The notes under the pieces: generated by a model | What the model saw: only the letters and a program-made list of their open reading frames with translations | Told to the model about the DNA's origin: nothing | Database searches by the model: none | Position numbers and translations under genes: made by a program | Source of the DNA: Kryptolebias marmoratus | Taxonomy: Eukaryota > Chordata > Actinopteri > Cyprinodontiformes > Rivulidae | DNA: 64,000 nucleotides | Reading direction: 5' to 3' | Assembly: GCF_001649575.2 (NCBI RefSeq) | Contig: NC_051431.1 | Span: 26,031,400 to 26,095,399 of the forward strand | Shown here: positions 36,800 to 48,475 of the stretch, one piece after another | How positions within the stretch are numbered: position 1 is the first letter of the stretch | Layout: every line of letters starts with the position of its first letter

Positions 36800-38740
36800 A
36801 ATGATAGTATTTTGTTTGACACATTTAGAAGAACACATTTTATGAGCAGCAATAATCCAAAAAGTACAGAATACTTTGACTTTTTTTTTTAAAGTAAATA
36901 AACTTAAGTCTAATGAAGACTTCCTGTAAGTTTATAAATCCAACTTTGATTTAGTAACAAGGTCAAAATCATGTAGATTTATGATCTATGGCCTTTGTTG
37001 GAGCTGTTGGTGACTTTCTCCATATTTGTAGTTTGATATCATTAGCCGTTCATATATATTTCTGTCATATTTACTCTCAAACTTCAAAACCTATACTGGT
37101 TATGAAGGTTTTAGAAAATGTTACATTTTCTGTATCTTTTCATGTTGAATAGCTTTTGAGAAACACAGAAACATCTTTATTCAAAATTGCCACAGAAAAG
37201 AAAAGATCAGTTTGTTTCTATGAACAAAGCAAATATTGTGTTTTTACATTTTATTTTACAAAAAAAGTAAAAAAAAATACAAAACCAATTGAATTTATTC
37301 TATAAAGCTCTTCCAGTGTAGCCAAAAATATACTATGTGGACCACTGAAACCCTGGCATCCACCTGTAAAAGATCAGAACTATTTTGTTGCTCTTTTAAC
37401 AGCTGAAGAAACTACTATCAAATCAGATTGATCTTTTTTTTTTCTGTTGTGAGGAAAAACATTTGTACTGATAAATAACTACATATTGCCACGTATTGTA
37501 AATATCTGACATGAGCTGATTAGGGAAGTGCAGAGGAGCTTTTTTTTAAAAATAAAATCTGACTTTAACAAAAGTCTTTATTCATAATTATTCTAATTTC
37601 ATGTAAATACAAAGGTCCAAATGAGGACGGTTATGAGAGCTCTAAGGGTGTTTGCTCATCTCAGAACCTGTGTGTGTCAAATTTTGTGCCTCTCTTTATG
37701 CTTTTAAAAGGACATGTGGACAATTACTTTATCATCTTAAAACCCTTTGAATATTTTCCTCTGTTAGATTTCTAAAACCTGTTTTGCAGCTTCCAGTGTT
37801 CTGAGTTTAATGTAGTTTTACAGTTTAAAGAGTTTCTGTTAATCTTTTTTTTTTTTTTTTAAATGTGACGCTTATTCCAAACACTTAAACTTTACAACAA
37901 CACAACAGCTAAAAGCCAGGTATTCTTACTTGGTAATACTGCAGCAAATACTTTTTTGTAGTTACAGTAGATATTGCACAACCTTCCCCGTACAGTGGAC
38001 CTAATTAGTGTCTTTTTTTTTGTTGTTGCAAATTTTAGAAAAAAAGTCCAAGCATAATAGAACTACACAGAAGGTTAAACACAATATATTTTACAAGTTA
38101 TTAAAATAGCAGTAGGGCTGAAAACCACTGATCAAAAAAGCACCCCTCCCTCCTGGATTAATCCATAAACCTAAAGATAAAGATGTGGCTTTAAACACTT
38201 ACAGGTGAGCCAGAACTGTTTAAACACAAGATGTTTTTGATTCAGGCTGAAGACTGGTGATGTCATCAACCTTTTGCATCATTTTTGTCTATAAAACAGG
38301 AGAAACGTTTCATAATTACTCCATAAATATATATTTATAAAATGTCATCACAACAATCCAGATACTACACTGAGAAAAAGTTGGCTTTTGTTTCATGAAT
38401 AATCTAAATCATAAAATTGTTAAAACTGTAGTTTATGTTGATTGTTTCATAGATTGAATTACTGCTCAAATACAGTCCAAATTGTCATTAGTTCTAATGG
38501 TTTCAATTCACAAATAGCAAGGCGAAAGAAAACCCCAAAATTCAAAACAATAAGTTTATAAATATAAGAAAGTGAAAATTTCAATTCACATCTTTACAAT
38601 TAGGAGTAAGGTTGAAATCAGAAGACTGTAGTTACTCCCAAATATCATTGAAATAAGAGACACCTCTAGTTTGAAGTTCATTTATCTAAATTTCTTTCCT
38701 TTGCTTTTTTCAGCTTCAAGCCTTTCCTCTTCCTTTGGTC
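36800..38740. other. strongly AT-rich intron, nothing recognised
   Basis: T and A homopolymer runs (37435, 37845, 38011) and few CpGs. No feature beyond these. Confidence 0.45.
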
Positions 38741-38748
38741 ACAGCAAA

Positions 38749-38752
<4 letters not shown>

Positions 38753-38784
<32 letters not shown>
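38753..38784. repeat. (GT)n microsatellite
   Basis: Pure GT tract of 16 units. Confidence 0.95.
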
Positions 38785-38786
<2 letters not shown>

Positions 38787-39589
38787 ACATGTGGATGCAG
38801 ACAGAAGTCCTGCAGTGCAGGCCACATTTAAGGCTCTTATATGGAGGATAATCCAGGATACCCAGGGGGTCTTAACTCACCCCTTCAACACACAGGGTGT
38901 CACTGGGTAGGTTAAGGGATGGAAGATGGGCAGAGCTGTAAACTATAAGGAAAATAAGATTTTTATTATTATTGCCATTTCAAAAATTCTGTTTGGGGAA
39001 GTTCTATCCACCTAATGCTGCGTGACTTCTCCAAACTAAGAGAAGAAAAGAATGTGCAGAAAAACAGGGCTACCATAAATCAGAGAGACCTGGTTGGGAT
39101 GAGTTTGTCTAGTTGTGATAATGGTGTTTGGTTTATGACACATTAAAAAAAGTAAAGTACCACCTGCTATCATAAATGCAAGGATAAAATGAATTAAAAT
39201 AGCACACTTGAGTATTTTTGGTTTCTGTCTTTGAAAAACAGCAACCAAAAAATAAGTTTTACTGTTTTACAGAAAATTAATTACAGAAGTCATTAGGGAA
39301 ACTAACTGCTAATCAAGGGAGAGGAAATAATCAACCAAGAAATTAGGGAAGAAGGAACAAAAGAGGGAAAAAGAAATAAAGAATATGGCAGTGGGAAAAT
39401 GAACAAAAGAGGAGAAAGCTGGTTTTATTCAAAAGAGAAAATGATCACCGACAGTTAACAGAAAAAAAGCAAGTATTATTCTTCTAAGGAAGAAGCAAAA
39501 ACTGGTTTTAGAAATAAAAATGTAAAGGAGGATAATGAACTCTAAAGGAAAATGTTAAGACTAGAAAAATAAGGAAGAAGAGCAGATGA

Positions 39590-39815
39590 ATTTCTCCTCC
39601 TGCCAGCGCCTGCAGCTTGATGAAAACATGGTGCTTGTGTATGCGTGTGATTTGACAGATCTGGTGGGGGTGTTATCAGGCGAGGTAAATCGGCCTAAAC
39701 CTGGTGCTAATGTCTTGCTGAGGGTGTGGGAGAGATTAATAAGGACCCGCTCCAAAAGGCTTTAGCTGGCTTGCTAAGATTCTTAACCCGCCCAATCTCC
39801 CCTGGCGCCACTCAG
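39590..39815. promoter_or_regulatory. strong candidate conserved non-coding island
   Basis: About 220 bp of dense text in AT-rich surroundings: MEIS/TGIF-type TGACAG (39653-39658), GATA-type TTATCAG (39673-39679), GAGGTAAATCGGCC, GAGATTAATAAGGACC and CCAAAAGGCTTTAGC. The CpGs and lack of repeat signature argue for constraint; no alignment could be run. Confidence 0.4.
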
Positions 39816-41290
39816 AAAAAAAGAAAAAAAGAAAAAAAAAGAAACATGTCTGAACATCAGTATGAAAAAAAAAATCATGATATTGTTTTTTTTAACAGAA
39901 TGACTATAAAGTATAAAAATATTTAAACATATGTGCTAATCAAATGGCAGATGATCAATTTTCAGAACAAGAATTTGGGTTGTAAACGGAAATAAAACTT
40001 AAATGAATATTTATGATGGTATTTGTTTCCACACCTCAGAGAGTCAGAAAATGAGTGAAACGTGATATGTATTGCTCCTTAATGGAAAGGGAATGTACGG
40101 TGACTTTTTGAATTGTTTCAAATTCTCCTACACCTCGTCTACACTACTCTAGATTTTTAAACAGACCTTTTTTTTCTATCCACACATTCTAATAAAAACA
40201 CTGAAATGCTTGTGCTGGACCATGTTGAGAACATCCACATTATTGACATCAAAATACAGAGAAAAACATTATTAGCTTGGCTAAAGATTCCCCCCCAAAA
40301 ACTGAACTTGTTTATTTTTCCCAATGATATTGTTTAATGTTTTCTCTCAGGTATAAACCACTTCAACACACAAGCAAAATGTAATCGTGACAGGATCAGG
40401 ATAAAGCAAGACAGGCACCAAAAACATTCTAAAAATAGTTTCACTGTTGTTTTGGTTTCTAGGAAACAAAGTGGTAGCGAACATGTGCAAGTATCTCCTG
40501 TCTACACAGATCCACCACAAACAGTTTTAAAAATTAACACTTTGTAAAGCATTATTATTAATGTGAATTGTCCTCATCAAAAACTTTTTATGTGTGGAAG
40601 AGAGGCTCAGATCGCAAAAAATCTCTAAGATTAGAGTAGAGGTCATGTTGAGTATCCTGCACTCTCTTTTTTAGCTCTTACGCAATGTTTGGAAAAGCAT
40701 TTCTTAATAGATTTTGTTTGAAAAGCCAACAACAACAACAAAAAATAAAACTGAAACAAACAAACAAAAGACCCTGTTTAACAAGTTTTTGATTTGCTAT
40801 AAAATTCTTGGTACATACTATTTTTGAGACAAAAAAAAAATCACAGTATACAGACTAGGAGATATTTAAAAAGCGATACGCTACATTTTTACCCTACCGG
40901 TTCAAAATTACTGATGTAACTTCTACCACTTATGTGGGTTTTGACTGTTAGGACATTAGTTTGGGCATTAGTCTCTCCACAGCTTCCCTCTTCCAGCTCT
41001 TAGGGGTAACAAGGAGTTCCCAAAGCAGCAATCACATCAGTGAGAACTGGGACTGCCCTGAGGTCTCCTCCTAATGGGTCATGTCTATCCCCAGGAAAAC
41101 ATCCAGTGGACATCCTCACCAGGTACCCAACTGGCTTCTTTTAATGCATCAGTTCCACTCTTAAAAGCTAAGAAATCAGTCTGAAAACAATTTAATTAAA
41201 ACAAAAACAGAGGGAAAACCAAACAGAGAGATGAATTTGCAGTATAACCAGATTTAATAAACAAACCTACTGAATAAAGTGACAAAAACA

Positions 41291-41656
41291 TTCATCCATC
41301 CTCCTCGTTTTCTTTACCCGCTTCTCCTTTCTGGGTTGCAGGGAGCTGGTTCCTATCACCAGCCATCCCTGTGCGAGAGGCGGGGGACACCCTGAACAGG
41401 GTGCAAGTCCATCTCAGGGACACATAGAGACAAACGAGACAAACAACATTTCACATTCTCACTCACACCTAGGAACAATTTAGAGTCACCAGTTAACCTA
41501 TCATGCATGTTTTTGGTCTGTAGGAGGTAACTGGAGTAAACCCACGTGAGCACAGGGAGAAACTAGTATAATGTAACTCCACCCAGAAAGACCCAAGGTC
41601 TGCGACCTTCTTGCTGGGAGGCGACAGCTATAACCACTGCGCCACTGTGCCACTCA
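41291..41656 (-). mobile_element. HE1/V-SINE-like SINE, nearly full length, reversed
   Basis: This is the same family as 4386-4741 in reverse. The tail (CATCCATCC) is at 41293, the core includes GCATGTTTTTGGTCTGTAGG, and the tRNA-like head ends near 41656 (CACTGCGCCACTGTGCCAC). It is diverged by scattered substitutions and small indels. Confidence 0.75.
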
Positions 41657-42059
41657 TGACAAAAACAACCCCTCCAAAAACATCACAGCGATCACTGCGT
41701 GAACCAGCAAGCATTGAGGATCTCATGCAGGGAAACTGAGTAACTGAATGCTTACATTTTAGTTTCACAGCAAGATCAGAACATGTAAGAAGTATACGAT
41801 TCATCAGCACTGGAACTGAAACCTTAAGGTTTGTAGAAACAGATGTTCTCAGAGAACGTTGATGCTGACAATAAAACAGTAATATTTACTATTAAAACCC
41901 TTTAAATAAATTATTTTCTGTTTTTTGGTAAACTGCTTGAAGAAATGAATGTTTTCAGTTGAAATAAGGAAAAGGTGAAAATACACCAGAAGATAAAACC
42001 TTTGATTTATATTAACAGATAGTTGTTTGGACATATATTTTCAATATTATTGCAATTAT

Positions 42060-42360
42060 TCTCGTCTCTAAATCCTTTTATCACTCTGCCCCTTTTTGTC
42101 CTACTATTCATTAAGTCCCATCTTATGTTAAGGACTTGTAAGTGGATGAGTGTAATTTAGTTGTGTCCAGCGTGTTGTGACGGAGGAACACGGCTTGACC
42201 TCATCTGTGCTGGCTGGGATTGAGACACAAATCTGGATCATTACTGATTCACCACAACAGCTCGCCTCTCCCTCTGGCAGAGAGTGATAATCTCTGTTTT
42301 TGGATTTACTACTTGCTCCACACTGACAAATAAAGAGGAAAAGGCAATAATTATAAGGCC
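42060..42360. promoter_or_regulatory. strong candidate conserved non-coding island
   Basis: GTCCAGCGTGTTGTGACGG, ATCTGGATCATTACTGATTC and a symmetric AGAGTGATAATCTCT with a GATA core (42281-42295). Flanked by AT-rich repeat-like DNA. Confidence 0.4.
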
Positions 42361-42608
42361 ATTCTATTGAGTTCTATTCTAAACAAATGGAAGAGAAGTA
42401 ATTGTACATTTTTATATGATGTTTTTCTAGATTTTATACTTTTACAACAAATTTATTAATGGTTTTTGAAAAAAAAAAACTGAATCAATTAAACTAAATT
42501 ATAAAGGTCATTGCCAGCCATCCATCCAATTTATTTATAACTCTGTTTCCTAATTACATGAAGTGATGAAATGCAGAAAAAACAAAATAAATGTTGAAAA
42601 GGAGATGT

Positions 42609-42612
<4 letters not shown>

Positions 42613-42645
<33 letters not shown>
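42613..42645. repeat. (AT)n microsatellite
   Basis: Pure AT tract of about 16 units; self-complementary and able to extrude. Confidence 0.95.
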
Positions 42646-42646
<1 letters not shown>

Positions 42647-43179
42647 CAGATGTGAATTTTCACGTGGACGCTAGCAGCATAGAGTAGCTGCATGAAGAGC
42701 TACAAAAGAATATTAAAGCTGTACAACATTTTAAATTAGTTATTTGACTAAGACTTAACAGACTATGTAACCTTGTGAAAACAAACAAACAAAGCAAAAA
42801 GAAAAACATGACACAACATATCTTCCTTAAAACCTTAACACACTAAGGGGGGAACCTCATACACATCAGAGGACATAAACATCCGAGGTTCTGTGAAAGT
42901 GAACCTAACATGAGAACTGAAACTGTATTCTGCTTGTATCAAAATAGCAAACTGGCCTGCTGCAGGCTAGAAATGTCATCTACTAAAAAACACAGAGCTG
43001 AATTACATTCATCTATTTATTTTGTAGTTAAAGCAATCTGAGAACACTTTACATGAAAAAGTAAAAACTATAAACCAACACATTAAAGTTCTGGTAAATT
43101 TGGTGCAGAAATAGCTCTAAATTGGTTTAAATCATATTTATCTGACAGATGCTGCTATAGACTTAGACTGCTGGAGGAC

Positions 43180-43705
43180 AAACTGATCACATTCCCTCAC
43201 TCTGCTGCTGTTTTTACTCTCTCTACTTTCCATGTTTGTATTAATAATCATTGCTGTCATTAATATGTTTTTCTGTGTCTTTCTGCTGGAGGTTTCTTCC
43301 TGTTAAAAGGGAGTTGTTCCTTTCCATTTGCATTTTGTACTGATTCTAACTGAACTGTGACATTACAGTTTCCATGGTTATGTTTTCGGGTTGTGTTGGT
43401 TGGGTTTATTGTACACAAGATTATTTAAAAACTGAACAGATTTTGATGAAATTTTCAAGAAATGTTGGGATTGTCACAAAATACAAATAATTAAATTTTA
43501 GTGGTGATCTGGCTCATGATCTGGATTGGATTATTTTTAATTGATGCTATGGTCTTAGCGGAGGTTTGTGCTCTTTGAGTACTTCTATTAATTAGCATAA
43601 TTTGGCTGTAATTGAATTAAACATGTATTTGAACTTGTAATTTCCTGTACAATGATAAGAGATGATTTTGCTGTGAATTGACACTATATAAAGATACTGA
43701 ACTGA
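43180..43705 (+). repeat. repeat family B copy 3
   Basis: It opens with CACATTCCCTCACTCTGCTG, contains CTGCTGGAGGTTTCTTCCTG and AAAAGGGAGTTGTTCCTTTC, and ends near GACACTATATAAAGATACTG AACTGA. The middle (43330-43600) is not shared and looks like a separate insertion or strongly diverged sequence. Confidence 0.6.
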
Positions 43706-44754
43706 TTTTACTCTATTTCAAATCAATAGACTACAGCTCAATGTTTTTATACATGGTTAACTGATACCCAGTAAACAAGATAAAATAGTCATTTCTATTA
43801 AATCTGGTCTTGAGCAGCATACAACAATGCAGAGGATAAAAAAGCTACCTTTGAATCATTTCCTGTCAATTTATTTTTTAATATCCACATAACAACCACT
43901 GTTTTGTCTTCTTTTAGCCTCTTATGTTTTGATTCTGACTCATTGCATTAGTTCATTTAAGTTTCAAGATTACAAATCTATTGTTCCATGTTAGAGGTAT
44001 AGAGCTGGTTGAGGTGGCTTATGTGTTTTGCTTGCCCCCTAATGAGAGATCAAAGGGCTGAGGTCCTGACCCTGAGAGGAGGCAGTGGGAGAGGAGCTTT
44101 AAACTTCAGCACTTCCCATAAACTCTTCTGCTCCTACTCCCTCCTTTCCTACCCCAAATTACTGGCAAACACACCCAATAATAATCTGTAATCAAATATG
44201 TTTTGATCATAAAGGCATCCTGTTAATGTGCTTATAAAAATGTATAAAACAGATTTGTCTTTTTTACTGCTTTGGATTGAAATTTAGTAAACTGAAAACA
44301 AAAAAGGGCCTAGATACAATTTCAAATAAAGGTTCTAATCAGGGTATTTTTTAAATGACTGATATTAATCTCATGACACAATACAAGTAACTCTGTACCA
44401 CAAATAGGACAACAGAGACAATATCTCTGTCGCATAGAAATAATGAAGTTTACCATAAAATGAGAGAAATTTTTTTTATGATGTGTCCACTGCTGGCTTT
44501 CCTAAAGATACTTACTGCCTGTCTGCAAATTGCATTGATTTGTTATTTTATCATAAGCATATATACTTACTATACAGTAATACAACCAGAGCACTTTTTT
44601 ATGCCTTTTAAATGTCTTCCAGTACAGACTAAAGTCCAGCTGTTTTGTTTTTTAATGTTTTTCTTTTTGAGTGTTAAAACCTCAAAAAATTTTACTATTC
44701 GTGTGATTTAAAAGCTTTTTATTCAGATGTCAGAGACAGTGCAAGAGTTTTTTC

Positions 44755-45222
44755 CACTGATGGATATGGCTGTTTGAGTCGAAGTGGACTTCATGGAAGA
44801 TGACAACAAATGATAAAAAAGCAATACTGGAATTTGCCAAAATACATATTGAGAAGCCACAAAGCTAGTGGGAGGATGTTCTTTGGACAACAGCTTTATG
44901 TTTACAGACCCATAAATAAAACATACAAAGAAAAAAACACTGTAGCTACAGTGAAGGCTCGGTTCTGGTGCTACTTTGCTGATTCTGACACAGGGTCTCT
45001 ACAGTCTGTTCAGGGTACAATGAAAGCGGGAGACTATCAAGGCTTTTTGGAGAAAAATGTACTGCCCAGTGTCAGAAAGCTTGGTCTCAGTCGCAGATCA
45101 CGAATCCTCCAACAGGACAATAACCCAAACCACAGCTAAAACCACCAAAAATGGCTAAGAATAAAATATTGGACTATTCTGAAATGACCTTCCGTGCCCT
45201 GATCTAAATCCCCCTGAACTAC
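44755..45222 (+). pseudogene. dead Tc1-type transposase fragment
   Basis: The plus strand translates (44810-45139) to a 109-residue remnant with Tc1 landmarks in order: a KPQS-like segment before FGQQLYVYRP, CYFADSDTGSLQSV (family GCFAASGTG), DYQGFLEKNVLPSVRKLGL, and ILQQDNNPNHS, which is the QQDNDPKHT block holding the second catalytic aspartate. The block with the first catalytic aspartate (family DETK region) is deleted between the FGQQ stretch and its upstream part. The frame stops at 45139, and homology fades after GATCTAAATCCCCCTGAAC near 45222. The N-terminal DNA-binding half and terminal repeats were not found. Tc1/mariner DDE transposases cut and paste at TA sites; this copy cannot. 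Confidence 0.85.
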
Positions 45223-46271
45223 TGTGTTTTTGCTTAAGGTTATAATACCATCAACTTCGTATGAGCCCACATATTCTTTTGTTTACGTAAATTAATGCAA
45301 ATTTTTAGTTAAAAAATATTTTTTTATTTTTAAAAGGAACATGTCTATCCTAGGAAACTAATATGAGCCAAAAGTATAAGTCCTAATCTAGTGTAAGTAA
45401 GACCAAGTAAGGTGGATATAAATAAAATAAAATTATACATTTCTAAAATCTCTTCCTTAGTTTCCTGTCTTTGCAACAACAGCTGCTGTATGTTTTCAGT
45501 CACTGGAGTTTGGACGTGTCCTCTGGAAGCAAAGAGGCACAAGCCTTCAGTCCAAACTCCTGCCTGCATGATGAGAATCGATGAACAGCAGCACTTAGAG
45601 AGCAGACACAGACACCGTATTGTGAAGGGACTGTCAAGAAGCTGACAACACAGTGAGTAAACACACATAGGACTATTCACAGCTGCATACATATATCATC
45701 ACACATCTAGAAGGATGCGCAGCCACTCATACACAGTAATGTATGCACTCACACACACCTCTGACATGTAGACACATCCAGTGGGTGCAGGCCTTTGGCT
45801 TGAGGAGGTGTAATATTTCAGTAATGTGATGGAGTTTGATCCAGGGTGTCCAGTGTCCCATAGAGCTGCTGTTTTATTAGCACAAAGAGCACTCAGGGGC
45901 TCTCCAGTTCTCGCACTCACACAAAAAGACACGCACTCACGTGCACAGTCCAATAACCACAGCTGACTCTACAGGTTCACAGACAGAGCAGGTAGTTATG
46001 AACTGAAGGACAGTATGGTAATTTATAATGACTCAAAAATACTCACAAGTGAAACAATTAGTATCTCAAAGTTCAGCTCTATTTATTATATGAAAACACA
46101 CTCACATCCACACACACACACACACAAATATGCAGGAATATATACACATACACACAGTTATAAAGGTAAATGAAAATTAAATATTGCATTTATGGTACTA
46201 ATACACTGATTAAAACACAGCCAAAAAGCCCCCAAAAAGTAAAGTAAAACAGCAAATTATACAGAGGAGTT

Positions 46272-46620
46272 AAGAGTTCTGATTGCCCAGGGAAAGAAGC
46301 TCTCTAAGAGTCATGCTGTTCTACTTTTTAGGATTTCGTAGTGCTGACCAGAAGGCAATACAGTAAAAAGAGAATGTCCAGGGTGGGTGGAGTCATCCAT
46401 GATTTTCCTTGCTCTACTGAAGAACAGCCAATGGCTTTCTCTGCCGTGGATATCACTCTCTGCAGAGCTTTCCAGTTTAACACAGTGCAGCCTGCACACC
46501 ATGTTGTACAGCAGTATACTAATATACTCTCAATGGTGGATCAATAGAAAGCTACTAGCAGCTTTTCCTGTATGTCCACCTTCTAAAGCAGTCTCAGGAA
46601 ATATACTTTCTGCTGGGACT
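46272..46620 (-). pseudogene. LINE reverse transcriptase C-terminus, CR1/L2/Rex-like
   Basis: Read on the minus strand from 46614 downward the peptide runs QQKVYFLRLL, then EKLLVAFY, STIESILVYCCTTW, ALQRVISTAEKAIG and later DSTHPGHSLFTVLPSGQHYE. These are the closing motifs of non-LTR reverse transcriptases common in fish (the FLR..., IESILTY...W, LQRV...TAEKIIG and HPGHSLF...LPSG series). At least two in-frame stops and a frame change interrupt it, so it is inactive. The fragment is cut at its upstream end exactly where an inverted partial copy begins. Confidence 0.8.
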
Positions 46621-46661
46621 TTAAAACAGCAAATACATTTCCTGAGACTGCTTCAGAAGGT
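46578..46661. repeat. long imperfect inverted repeat from two LINE pieces
   Basis: Arms 46578-46605 and 46634-46661 match at 26 of 28 positions as reverse complements, with a 28-base loop. The arms contain GCAGTCTCAGGAAAT. It is explained by the head-to-head LINE fragments and is not a microRNA candidate on present evidence. Confidence 0.9.
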
Positions 46662-46715
46662 AACCCTAAAGGAAAAGCTGATAGTGGCTTTCTATCTGTC
46701 ACCAGCATTCTAGAT
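46621..46715 (+). pseudogene. inverted partial copy of the same LINE region
   Basis: The plus strand reads KQQIHFLRLLQKVTLKEKLI then VAFYLSP before a stop at 46711-46713. This repeats, in the opposite direction, the first ~30 residues of the neighbouring minus-strand LINE fragment. Together they make a near-perfect inverted repeat. Confidence 0.75.
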
Positions 46716-46859
46716 GACCAAGTTTCTCCTATGCTGCTTGGCAACAAACCCATTTTAGTTAATGTTAGTTAAAGAAAACTCCTTTTTTAAGAAGAAAAAT
46801 TTGCATATTGCTTCTCAAATCATGGTAAGCTCTTTTTGTAACTGAATAGACCATGATTA

Positions 46860-47012
46860 TTGCCACATTTTTACTAAAGCTCCCTTCACACTGAATTAAC
46901 AGCCTCCGCTACACTCTTCCTGACTTACAAACCCTAATGAGGCACGGCTGGATAACAGCAAGTTTGGAAAACTTCCTTCAAGAGGAAGGCAATCATGATG
47001 CTGCTATGCTCT
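46860..47012. promoter_or_regulatory. candidate conserved non-coding island
   Basis: CTGAATTAACAGCC, ACCCTAATGAGGCACGG and AGGCAATCATGATGC in repeat-free sequence, ended by a T tract. Confidence 0.3.
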
Positions 47013-47334
47013 TAGTACTTGCCAAATCTTTTTTTCTTTCATTTTTTTTTTTTTTTTTTTTTTTTTGCTATTTTCCACATCCCCGAAGCACCCTCCTACT
47101 CCCTCACCATGCCCAACTCTTTTGAAACGTGTCAGGAAGCAGTTATCATGTCTGCACATGGTTGTTTCCATGACCTTGTAATAATCACAGTCGTAGGCAT
47201 GAGGCTAGCATGGCCAGTGCTGCTTCAAATTCCTGATGACCAAGTTGTGGTGGCGCATGCAGGCCCTACATCCTAGATATGCTGCCACCATGCTCCTCTA
47301 TGCACCACCCATAACCCTGATCAGGGGCGCCTCC

Positions 47335-48344
47335 AGAAAGCTTTCCAGGGGTACTGTGATAGGGGAGTAAAAGAATCACATTTTGATATAGGCTTTGTTT
47401 ATTTTTATTTATTTTATAGCTAAAATTACTAATTGAGCACTGTAGAGTCACTTCTAAACTCAATGAAGCTTGTCCTCCTCTCTTTAAAATTTATATTTAT
47501 AAAACATATGCACATAACTTCCTGAGACCCTACATTCAGATATATGAACATTGGCTTTCTGCATCAAAATATTTTATTTTGTTCAAATTAGACATGTTGT
47601 AAATTGAGCAGATTCTTTTAAATCTTTGGTAATAAAATAATAACTCATCTGACAAATGTGTCCAGTCTACCAATTTTAATTCATGCCAGGCCAAAAACAA
47701 AACTGACTTTCCTTTGTTAAATAATCAACCAAATTTGTAAAAGAAAAATGATATTCAGGAAAATATTTTGCGCAATGATTGTGCACATAGCAATCAGATA
47801 ACGTGTTATAATTAGTTGTGGGTACAGACATCTCAACACCGAAAAGTACAAAAAAAAAGTACAGGGAAAATGTAATAATTATTGAACGAGCTAGGCACAT
47901 TGTCAAATCAAGTATATACTAAAGAAAACAGAATTTCAAAGGAATGAATGTCATGTATCTTATTTGAGAATAGTTTTTATATTCTAGTCTCTAATCTTAA
48001 TCAGACCACTGGCTTTCTTCTGGTCATATCAAGATTAACTTAATGCTAATCCTTTAAAAAATATCAAGACAGAATGAAGAAACAACCCATACCCCTGAAC
48101 TAATTTACCTATACAGAAATGTTTCTTTGACTTCTTAAAACATTTTGCTTTACAGACATTACAAATGCACCCAACCTTAACATTAGATCAATGTCCTGCT
48201 AAGATACACGGTGAAGAATTCAACTGGCTGATTAACAGACAGTAGTCTCTAGCATAAATTTACTTCTGGTTAAAAGTGATAAAAACAGCATTTTGTGTTG
48301 AAAATTCAGAGATTTTTTACTGTCCTGCAAAGGGATAAATTGGT
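47335..48344. other. AT-rich intron with a possible hAT-end relic
   Basis: The left edge follows CAGGGGCGCCTCCAGAAA (47322-47339), which resembles the end of a hAT-type repeat, but no partner end was found. The rest is featureless AT-rich DNA. Confidence 0.35.
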
Positions 48345-48475
48345 ATTTTAGAAGCCTTCCTGGGAGAAAACATTATCGTCATCATTTCAAATATTCTTGG
48401 GCTAATTGCATCCGATTGTCAAAATGCATTGATTATGTAGAGACTGCCATAAGGACTAAAAGCACTGACACTGGA
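48345..48475. promoter_or_regulatory. strong candidate conserved non-coding island
   Basis: CTAATTGCATCCGATTGTC and AATGCATTGATTATG (48402-48437) combine homeodomain and POU-octamer-like cores with a PBX-type TGATTATG in 36 bp. Confidence 0.4.

Noticed and set aside
46578..46661. microRNA precursor
   Set aside because: The hairpin is explained by two inverted LINE fragments and lies in decayed coding sequence.
46387..46713. 108-codon plus-strand frame as a gene
   Set aside because: Its first part is antisense to a LINE fragment and its end is the inverted copy of the same LINE; it is transposon debris.
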